In this document: positions 58,128 through 64,000 of the stretch, one piece after another
How the letters are laid out: each line of letters opens with the position of its first letter
How positions within the stretch are numbered: the stretch's first letter is position 1
From: Comamonas suwonensis
GTDB taxonomy: Bacteria; Pseudomonadota; Gammaproteobacteria; Burkholderiales; Burkholderiaceae_C
NCBI RefSeq assembly: GCF_012844455.2
Contig: NZ_JABBCQ020000005.1
Span: 221,884 to 285,883, forward strand
Direction: 5' to 3'
DNA length: 64,000 nt
The notes under the pieces: model-generated
The model's input: only the letters and a program-made list of their open reading frames with translations
What the model was told of the DNA's origin: nothing
The model's database searches: none
Program-made: the position numbers and the translations under genes

Positions 58128-60341
58128 ATGTCCAACGCAGCTCGAAGCCGCGCTCGTCACACCTATTGGCAACCCCGTTTGCTGGCACTGGCCGCAGCCG
58201 CTGCCTGCGCCAGTACGGCTGCATTCGCCCAAGCCAATGAATCCACCATGGAAGAGGTGGTGGTCTCTGCCAGCGGTTTCGAGCAAGAGCTCAAAAACGC
58301 TCCGGCCTCGATTTCCGTCGTGACCCGCAAGGAACTGGAAACCAAGAACTTCCGCGATCTGGCCGAAGCCCTGCAGGGCGTGGAAGGCATTGACGTCATG
58401 GGTGCCACCGGCAAGACCGGCGGCCTGGATATCAGCATTCGCGGCATGCCCAGCGACTACACGCTGATTCTGATCGACGGCCGCCGCCAGAACGTGGCGG
58501 GCGACGTGACGCCCAACGGCTTTGGCGCAGCGTTGACCAGTTTCATGCCGCCGATGTCGGCCATTGAGCGCATTGAAGTGATTCGTGGCCCCATGTCTAC
58601 CCTGTATGGCTCGGACGCCATGGGCGGCGTGATCAACATCATTACCCGCAAGGTCAGCAAAGAGTGGGGCGGCGAAGTCAGCGTCGGCGCTGGCATTCCG
58701 CAAGACAGCGAATGGGGCAATCAGTACAAGAGCAACTTCTACATCAACGGCCCCATCAAGCAAGACTTGCTGGGCCTGGCCGTGCGCGGCAGCTACAGTG
58801 GCCGTGACGCTTCGGACTGGGTGCTGGCGCCGGGCGCAAACCAGCCCGCGGCGGCACGCAACCCTGCACCGGCAGAGAGCCGCCAGCACAGCCTGGGCGC
58901 AAAACTGACGCTGACCCCCAACCGCTATCATGACATCTGGCTGGATGTGGACCAGGCCCGCACCTGGTACAACAACGAAGACGGTCGACTGGGCAGCCGT
59001 GATGCACTCAATCCTGTCGACAAAAATGGTGATCCAGCACTGCCTGGCTACCGTGACGCACTGCGCTTCAACCGCGATCAGGTCAGCATCGGTCACACCA
59101 GCCGCCTGGGCTTTGGCACGCTGGAAAGCAGCCTGATGCATACCGAGACCGAGACCATTGGCCGCACGATTCCCAGCGCCTCGGTGCCCAAGGGTGATCC
59201 GCGTGGCGGCGCAGACCGCGAGCTGAAAACCACCAATCTGGTGCTGGACTCCAAGCTGGTCGCACCTCTGGGCGACGCGCATATGCTGACTGTGGGCGGC
59301 CAGTTCTGGGATGCCAAGCTCAAAGATGGTTTGCTGCCGCAAAGCCACAAGCAGACCATGTGGTCGCTGTTTGCCGAAGACGAATGGCGTCTGGCCCAGG
59401 GTCTGACGGCCACGCTGGGCGGCCGCTATGACCACCACGATGCGTTTGGCGGCCAGTTCAGCCCCCGCGCCTATATGGTCTGGGATGCGACGACGAACTG
59501 GACCTTCAAGGGCGGCGTGAGCCAGGGCTTCAAGGCACCGCGCCTGAACCAGCTGATCGACGGCGTCAGAGGCGTCACCGGCCAAGGCCAGACTATCAGC
59601 ATCGGCAACCCCAACCTCAAGCCCGAGACCAGCACCAATGTGGAGCTGTCGGCCCTGTTCGACAACAAGGCAGGCTGGACCAGCGCGGCCACCTTCTTCC
59701 ATAACGATGTCAAGGACAAGATTGCCTCGGGAGGTATCTGTGATGCCAGCAAGCCTGGTGCAGTCTACATCTCCAGCTGCGCTTACAACCCCACCGCCGA
59801 ATACGAGATCAACGTAGACAAGGCCAAGACCTGGGGTATGGAGCTGAGCAGCCGCGCACAGCTGACCAAGGACTGGTCGGTCAAGGCTGGCTACACCTGG
59901 ACCAACAGCGAGGTGATCGAGGGAGGCCGCAAGAATGGTCAGCTGGCCAATACCGCCAAGCACATTGCCAGCGCCCAGCTGGACTGGACACCAAGCAGCC
60001 AGTGGCGTCTGTGGGCGCGCGGCGAGTACCGCAGCAAGAGCCCCCGTTTCAGCGGCTCCTACGACAACCTGAGCAACGCCAACAAGGCCGTGTTTGACGC
60101 CGTGGGCGATATCAAGGGTTATGCGCTGTTCCACCTCGGTGGCAGCTATCAGGTTAACAAGAACCTGAGCATCAACGCCAATATCTTCAACCTGTTCGAC
60201 AAGGACTTCCGCAAGTACCAGCAGGTCAGCGTCAACGGCACGCCGACCTGGGTGAATAGCTACTTCCAGGGCGGATCTTCCGTGTCTGGCGTGACACAGG
60301 CAGGTCGTACCTTCTGGGTTACGGCAAACATGAAGTTCTGA
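58128..60341 (+). CDS. TonB-dependent outer-membrane receptor
   Basis: The 737-residue protein has a signal peptide (ending AFA-QA), a TonB-box-like EEVVVSAS, a plug domain (ISVVTRKELETKNFRDLAEALQ, VEVIRGPMSTLYGSDAMGGVINIITRK) and a 22-strand barrel ending in Phe (TANMKF). Sequence and size resemble siderophore/catecholate receptors of the FepA/CirA type. It probably imports iron chelates. No siderophore genes sit beside it, but a siderophore-interacting reductase lies 1.5 kb downstream. Confidence 0.92.
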   Translation: MSNAARSRARHTYWQPRLLALAAAAACASTAAFAQANESTMEEVVVSASGFEQELKNAPASISVVTRKELETKNFRDLAEALQGVEGIDVMGATGKTGGLDISIRGMPSDYTLILIDGRRQNVAGDVTPNGFGAALTSFMPPMSAIERIEVIRGPMSTLYGSDAMGGVINIITRKVSKEWGGEVSVGAGIPQDSEWGNQYKSNFYINGPIKQDLLGLAVRGSYSGRDASDWVLAPGANQPAAARNPAPAESRQHSLGAKLTLTPNRYHDIWLDVDQARTWYNNEDGRLGSRDALNPVDKNGDPALPGYRDALRFNRDQVSIGHTSRLGFGTLESSLMHTETETIGRTIPSASVPKGDPRGGADRELKTTNLVLDSKLVAPLGDAHMLTVGGQFWDAKLKDGLLPQSHKQTMWSLFAEDEWRLAQGLTATLGGRYDHHDAFGGQFSPRAYMVWDATTNWTFKGGVSQGFKAPRLNQLIDGVRGVTGQGQTISIGNPNLKPETSTNVELSALFDNKAGWTSAATFFHNDVKDKIASGGICDASKPGAVYISSCAYNPTAEYEINVDKAKTWGMELSSRAQLTKDWSVKAGYTWTNSEVIEGGRKNGQLANTAKHIASAQLDWTPSSQWRLWARGEYRSKSPRFSGSYDNLSNANKAVFDAVGDIKGYALFHLGGSYQVNKNLSINANIFNLFDKDFRKYQQVSVNGTPTWVNSYFQGGSSVSGVTQAGRTFWVTANMKF

Positions 60342-60377
60342 GGCTGAGCGCCTCATAGCGGCATGAGCCTGTAAATC

Positions 60378-60459
60378 AGGAGCTGCCAGCGCAATCGAAT
60401 CAAGGGTTTCAGGGTTTTTTAGTTCTGAAGCGCATGATGAATAAGCGCTGGCAGCTCCT
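60378..60459. repeat. REP-like long palindrome, copy g, acting as hairpin
   Basis: AGGAGCTGCCAGCGC (60378-60392) and its perfect complement GCGCTGGCAGCTCCT (60445-60459) flank a 52-base loop that contains a T6. A T5 follows, so it could also terminate the receptor transcript. Its ends match the coding-region copy at 33931. Confidence 0.7.
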
Positions 60460-60549
60460 TTTTATATCTGCGAACAATTGTTTACACTTACTTACATGGT
60501 GCCAAGTCTGCATGTTGCAGACAGTCACCCAGTGAGGGAGAAAGTCGCA

Positions 60550-61113
60550 ATGTCAGTAGCAAGAGGCCGCGTGTTCATCGCCGTGCTGGGACTGGTCTGG
60601 GCCGGTGCCCTGGTGGCGCAGCCTGTCTACAAGTGGGTGGATGCGCAGGGCCAGACGCATTACGGCTCGCAGTTGCCGCCGCAGCAGGCCGATGCGGCTC
60701 AGCTCAAGGTTTCGCCCAATGGCAGCTCGGGAGCAGGCGCGGGGCGCTTTGGTGAACAGCGCAACACGGACGGGACGAAGAAACTGCCCAAGGAGGCGCA
60801 GGAGCTGGTCGATGGTCTGACCAAGGGGTTGAAAAAAGTCGATGGCAAGGAGGTACCGCTGAATTGCGCGCTGGCGCTGGACAATATCCGCAGCCAGATC
60901 GAGACCATGCTGGAAAACGGCCAGAAAAACCTCAAGAGCGGCTATATCACCCAGGCGCAACATGACGGCACGGCAGGAGGTTTAAAAAACCTGCGCACCA
61001 AAGCTTCGGTCAGCGATTGCAAGGCGGCTACCGGCCGTTCACGCGATATGTACCAGTGCATGACCAGCATGCACAACCATCTGCTGGGATGTATAGAAAA
61101 GCACATGCCTTGA
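60550..61113 (+). CDS. DUF4124 domain protein, exported
   Basis: The 187-residue product has a signal peptide (ending LVA-QP) and the family start VYKWVDAQGQTHYGSQLPP. After a Gly/Ser-rich linker, a helical region with a few cysteines (LNCALALDN, SDCKAATGRSRDMYQC) follows. Members are periplasmic with unknown role. ATG 60550 follows GGGAG; an upstream in-frame ATG 60478 lacks support. Confidence 0.85.
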   Translation: MSVARGRVFIAVLGLVWAGALVAQPVYKWVDAQGQTHYGSQLPPQQADAAQLKVSPNGSSGAGAGRFGEQRNTDGTKKLPKEAQELVDGLTKGLKKVDGKEVPLNCALALDNIRSQIETMLENGQKNLKSGYITQAQHDGTAGGLKNLRTKASVSDCKAATGRSRDMYQCMTSMHNHLLGCIEKHMP

Positions 61114-61129
61114 GCTTGTGACTGGGCTT

Positions 61130-61290
61130 CAGATCTCGACCCGCATGCGCAGCAGGTTGTGATCGTGGCTGGACAGGTTCAGGGTTTTCGGCATTTCTCC
61201 AAGCTTTGCGCGGCCTGATAGCTGTCGAACAGCAGCACACGCTTGGCGTCATCGCGTCCCATGCTCTGGGCCCAGAAGAAGGAGACATGC
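61130..61290 (-). pseudogene. Possible C-terminal gene remnant
   Basis: On the minus strand 61290 down to 61130 encodes SFFWAQSMGRDDAKRVLLF then, after a +1 or -1 shift, SSHDHNLLRMRVEI before a stop. The text reads like a real protein terminus broken by a frameshift, but the family is not recognised. The rest of 61114-61360 is featureless. Low confidence. Confidence 0.25.
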
Positions 61291-61360
61291 GCTCACCGCG
61301 CGTAGCTATGCCCAAAAGCATTGATGGGTGGGCGCTTGCGGCGGATGCATCAAAGTGCCA

Positions 61361-61801
61361 TTAATCCGTCGCTCGGGCGCTGTTCAGTGCCAGTGTTAGC
61401 AGTTCGCGCAGCTGTTTTTGCTGATTGGCGGGGAAGTCGCCCAGCAGCTCGGCGGCGATTTGTTCGCGCTGGTTTTTGAGCTGAGCGAACAACTGCTGCC
61501 CCTGCGCACTGAGCTGCAGGCAGCGCACGCGCTTGTCGGCCTCGCTGGCGGAGCGCTCCAGCCAGCCTTTGTCTTGCAACTGAGTCAGCATGCGCGCCAT
61601 CTGCGCTTTGTCGGTGTGGCTGTGCTCAACCAGCTCTTTTTGCGTAATGCCCGGGTGGCGGCCGGTGTGCATCAGGATGCGGAACTCATTGAACGTCAGC
61701 CCCGGCTGAATGCGCTCCAGGGACTGGAGCAGTCGCGCGCGAAACAGGTGCATCAGGTCGTGCAGCACTTCAAACACATCGGCGGCAAGGGATGAACTCA
61801 T
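61361..61801 (-). CDS. MarR family transcriptional regulator
   Basis: The 146-residue protein has the winged-helix MarR layout: LTFNEFRILMHTGRHPGITQKELVEHSHTDKAQMARMLTQLQDKGWLERSASEADKR with the DKR wing motif. It is divergent from the siderophore-interacting protein gene, and twin inverted repeats fill the gap. It probably represses both sides and responds to a small ligand or oxidant. The start at 61801 is supported by spacing to the operator. Confidence 0.9.
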   Translation of the reverse strand: MSSSLAADVFEVLHDLMHLFRARLLQSLERIQPGLTFNEFRILMHTGRHPGITQKELVEHSHTDKAQMARMLTQLQDKGWLERSASEADKRVRCLQLSAQGQQLFAQLKNQREQIAAELLGDFPANQQKQLRELLTLALNSARATD

Positions 61802-61819
61802 GGTGGGAAAGGTTTATTT

Positions 61820-61834
61820 GTTGACTTAGTCAAC
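61820..61834. promoter_or_regulatory. MarR operator, site 1
   Basis: GTTGAC-TTA-GTCAAC is a perfect 6-bp inverted repeat with a 3-base centre between the divergent MarR and siderophore-interacting protein genes. It is typical in length and symmetry of MarR-family sites. A related copy lies 32 bp away at 61852-61866. Confidence 0.7.
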
Positions 61835-61851
61835 TTATTGAATGATATTTA

Positions 61852-61866
61852 GTGGACTTTATCAAC
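61852..61866. promoter_or_regulatory. MarR operator, site 2 (degenerate)
   Basis: GTGGAC-TTT-ATCAAC is a degenerate version of site 1 (two changes in the outer arms) with the same 15-bp length, 32 bp downstream and thus about three helical turns away. Its in-frame codons precede the preferred start ATG 61879. Confidence 0.55.
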
Positions 61867-61878
61867 TTCTTCAGAAAA

Positions 61879-62670
61879 ATGTCCAACACCGAAGTAACAC
61901 CCATCATGCAACGTGTACGCCACGAATTTCGCGCCCGCCATGTGCAACTGCTGGCACGCGAGCAAATCAGTCCCGGTTTTATCCGCCTGACCTTGGGCGG
62001 CCCTGAACTGGAAGGCTTTGTCAGCGCCGGTTTTGACGACCACACCAAGCTCATCCTGCCGCAGGCGGGGCTGGAGAAGCCCAATTTGCCGCAGATGGTT
62101 GATGGCCGCCCGCACATCGATGGCGAGCGCCCCACCATGCGCGACTACACACCGCTGAACTACGACGCCGCGCGCAACACGCTGCAGATGGAGTTTGCCG
62201 AGCATGGCACCGGCCCCGCCGTGGAATGGGCGCGCACGGCCCCCATAGGCCAGTGGCTGGGTCTGGCCGGGCCGCGCGGCAGCTTGGTCGTGCCTGCTGA
62301 TCTGGACTGGCATGTGCTACTGGGCGATGAAAGTGCCATGCCCGCCATGGAACGCAGGCTGGCCGAGCTGCCCGCCGGTAGCCGTGCCATTGTGCGGGTG
62401 CAAATCAGCAACCCTGCCGATCAACGCGCATGGGCGAGCGCCGCCGCGCTGGATTTGCAGTGGGTGACCTCGCTGGCAGACGCGGCGGATGTGCTGGAGC
62501 TGCCTGCGGGCGATGGCTTTATCTGGGCTTCTGGCGAGAACCGCGCCATGGCCGACTTGCGCCAGCGCATTCTGGCCAAGCCCGGTGCCAACCGCAGGCG
62601 CATGCGCATTGCCTCGTACTGGAAGCAAGGCGAAGCGGCTCACCATGAAGAGCTGAATGCCAATGACTGA
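61879..62670 (+). CDS. Siderophore-interacting protein (FAD ferric reductase)
   Basis: The product (about 263 residues from ATG 61879) matches the SIP family that reduces ferric siderophores in the cytoplasm with NAD(P)H through FAD. The FAD site is MRDYTPLNYD near residue 85, followed by FAEHGTGPAVEWA and LAGPRGSLVVP, and the NAD domain has a GENRAMADLR end motif (FIWASGENRAM). GTG 61852 in frame overlaps an operator half and is not preferred. A DUF2798 gene overlaps its end. Confidence 0.9.
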   Translation: MSNTEVTPIMQRVRHEFRARHVQLLAREQISPGFIRLTLGGPELEGFVSAGFDDHTKLILPQAGLEKPNLPQMVDGRPHIDGERPTMRDYTPLNYDAARNTLQMEFAEHGTGPAVEWARTAPIGQWLGLAGPRGSLVVPADLDWHVLLGDESAMPAMERRLAELPAGSRAIVRVQISNPADQRAWASAAALDLQWVTSLADAADVLELPAGDGFIWASGENRAMADLRQRILAKPGANRRRMRIASYWKQGEAAHHEELNAND

Positions 62671-62944
62671 GGTGACGGAAACAGACTGCTTGGGCCAATC
62701 GGCCGCGAAGCCGAGCCGCAAGCTGCACAAGCGCTTTACGCCCTTGGTGTTTGCCTTTTACATGGCGCTGATCATGGCGTTTTTCATGTGCTGCATCATC
62801 GTGGCCGTCAATGGCGGGTTGAGCGCGGGTTACTGGTGGACGGTACTCAAGGCCTATGCCGTGGCCATGCCTTCGGCCTTTTGCTGTGTGGTGCTGGTGC
62901 GCCCTGTGGTGATGCGGCTGGTGGCCGCCACCGTGCATCACTGA
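62657..62944 (+). CDS. DUF2798 family small membrane protein
   Basis: The 95-residue protein has an N-terminal cytoplasmic part and two hydrophobic segments (FVFAFYMALIMAFFMCCIIV-like, then VLKAYAVAMPSAFCCVVLV). It overlaps the reductase stop by 14 bases, so translation is coupled. Its family has no known function; position suggests a membrane helper in the MarR-controlled unit. An alternative start at 62663 is possible. Confidence 0.85.
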   Translation: MPMTEVTETDCLGQSAAKPSRKLHKRFTPLVFAFYMALIMAFFMCCIIVAVNGGLSAGYWWTVLKAYAVAMPSAFCCVVLVRPVVMRLVAATVHH

Positions 62945-63891
62945 TTGCATAAAACGGGTGCGCCAGCTGCGTTGTGCTTCCGCTCGGCAGCTCCGCTGGC
63001 AATCAGACCGTCAATCAGACTGTCCAGCCATTGCTGCAGTGTCTGCGCTCCGAAGTAGGTCTGGTGCAAGATGCCGAAATAGGGTGTGGCATGAATCCAG
63101 TGGCTGAGATCTTGCAGGCTGATGCTTTGCCACTCCAGCAGCTTGTATTTAAGCAGCACCTTGGCCGCATAGCTGGCATGGCGCTCGGGTGATTGCACAA
63201 AGCCTGCCAGCCGTTTGCGCGCAATGGCCAGCGCTGCAGGCACATCGGTAAATATGCTGCCGTGGCCAGGCACGACTGTCAGCGGCCGCAATTGCTCAAT
63301 TACATCCAGCGTGGCGGCCACTTCCTCAAAAGCGGCGATGCCTTCAATCTCGGGGAAGACCACGCCAAAGCCGTTTTCCCAGAGCGCATCGGCTGAGATC
63401 AGGGTGCGGCTCTTGTGCTCAAACAGAATGACCGAATGCGGGTCATGGCCGGGGGCGGCATGAACCTGCCAGTCGCAGCCAGACAGGCGCACGTTGCTGC
63501 CGGGCTGTAGCAGGCCGGTGATGACAAAGCGCGGGCATTCCTGCCCTGTGGGTGCATAGCTGAGTGCGGATTCATTCCAGCTGCGCACCTGTTCTGCTTG
63601 GCCGGGGGCGATAAAGGTCTGCACCTGTGGATAAGTCTGCTGCAGTGCGGCATTGCCGCCGCAATGGTCGCTGTGTAGGTGGGTGTTGAGAATGCGCGCC
63701 AGCGGCTGGTCTTGCAGCGCGTTGTCGATCAAGGCCAGTGTCTGTGCCGAGTGGCTGACATAGCCGGTATCGACCACGGCCGAGCCTTCCATATCACCGG
63801 GCGCTGCCGCAAACACGATGTTGTTGGCCGACAGCCAACCGCGCTCCAGCACGGTCATGCCGACTGGAAGAGATAGAGGGTTTGGGTGCAT
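62938..63891 (-). CDS. MBL-fold metallo-hydrolase
   Basis: The 317-residue enzyme has the metallo-beta-lactamase fold zinc motif THLHSDHCGG (HxHxDH) near residue 70, a further His in HAAPGHDPHSV and the Asp in LISADALWENG. No signal peptide is visible, so it is cytoplasmic. It may be a glyoxalase-II-like or lactonase-type hydrolase; the substrate is unknown. It is convergent with the DUF2798 gene and overlaps its end by a few bases. The last 109 bases of the window (63892-64000) show no feature. Confidence 0.88.
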   Translation of the reverse strand: MHPNPLSLPVGMTVLERGWLSANNIVFAAAPGDMEGSAVVDTGYVSHSAQTLALIDNALQDQPLARILNTHLHSDHCGGNAALQQTYPQVQTFIAPGQAEQVRSWNESALSYAPTGQECPRFVITGLLQPGSNVRLSGCDWQVHAAPGHDPHSVILFEHKSRTLISADALWENGFGVVFPEIEGIAAFEEVAATLDVIEQLRPLTVVPGHGSIFTDVPAALAIARKRLAGFVQSPERHASYAAKVLLKYKLLEWQSISLQDLSHWIHATPYFGILHQTYFGAQTLQQWLDSLIDGLIASGAAERKHNAAGAPVLCNQ

Positions 63892-64000
63892 GGGACTTGT
63901 CTCGCGGTTTTTATGCGTTCTTCGCTCAAGACTAGCAGAGCACCGGCCAGCACTGTGTCGCGGGCACGTACGGCTAACGCAGAACCAAGCCTGGTCCGCT

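Noticed and set aside
58110..60356. A 748-codon open frame opposite the TonB-dependent receptor
   Set aside because: The receptor on the plus strand is a complete family member with signal, plug and barrel; the antisense text is low-information.

Overview
The window reads as chromosomal DNA of a high-GC betaproteobacterium of the Comamonadaceae, most likely Comamonas or a close relative. This rests on two Bug-type periplasmic receptors, the comamonad style of gene content (dbpA, phoH-ybeY, folM-folB-ttcA, exaC-like aldehyde dehydrogenase with a DUF779 gene) and short intergenic palindromes that I associate with this family from memory. I saw no rRNA, tRNA, CRISPR array, transposase or phage gene. 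About 60 protein genes are supported, and most long open frames opposite them are codon-bias shadows.

Region 1-13 kb: soxR with a near-perfect SoxR box whose promoter points out of the left edge; a divergent MFS pump/TetR pair sharing an operator; srkA, a 2H phosphoesterase, ohr, a small ParB/Srx-like protein, a secreted serine hydrolase, an enoyl-CoA hydratase, an unusual radical SAM fusion protein, a 3-hydroxyacyl-CoA dehydrogenase and a GMC oxidoreductase. Region 13-25 kb: a minus-strand group with AMP nucleosidase (amn) between two c-di-GMP type proteins, then a CDF metal transporter overlapping dtd, the DEAD-box helicase dbpA, a TauE/SafE exporter, a Bug receptor, ybeY and phoH.

Region 25-39 kb: ruvA and ruvB lie 4.8 kb apart, separated by a secreted trypsin-like protease, a periplasmic peroxiredoxin and a Pro-Ala-rich lipoprotein with a ParB-like domain. 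Downstream is a minus-strand MgtC operon with a strong promoter, a long structured leader, small ORFs and a small MgtE_N-like protein; then a fusion of a sterol-desaturase (alkylglycerol monooxygenase-like) domain to a lysoplasmalogenase domain, and a Bug receptor/M20 amidohydrolase/phosphoribosyltransferase operon.

Region 38-64 kb: a D-threonine aldolase-like enzyme and a phosphatase; an ECF sigma/RskA anti-sigma pair; small envelope proteins; the folM-folB-ttcA operon; a MidA-like methyltransferase; trxC; an alcohol dehydrogenase/aldehyde dehydrogenase/DUF779 group; cca, a GST, queC, a 5-formyl-THF cyclo-ligase, slt, a TonB-dependent receptor, and a MarR-controlled siderophore-interacting reductase. 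The least explained pieces are the radical SAM fusion, the MgtC operon leader, and a palindromic repeat family found both between genes and apparently inside three coding regions.
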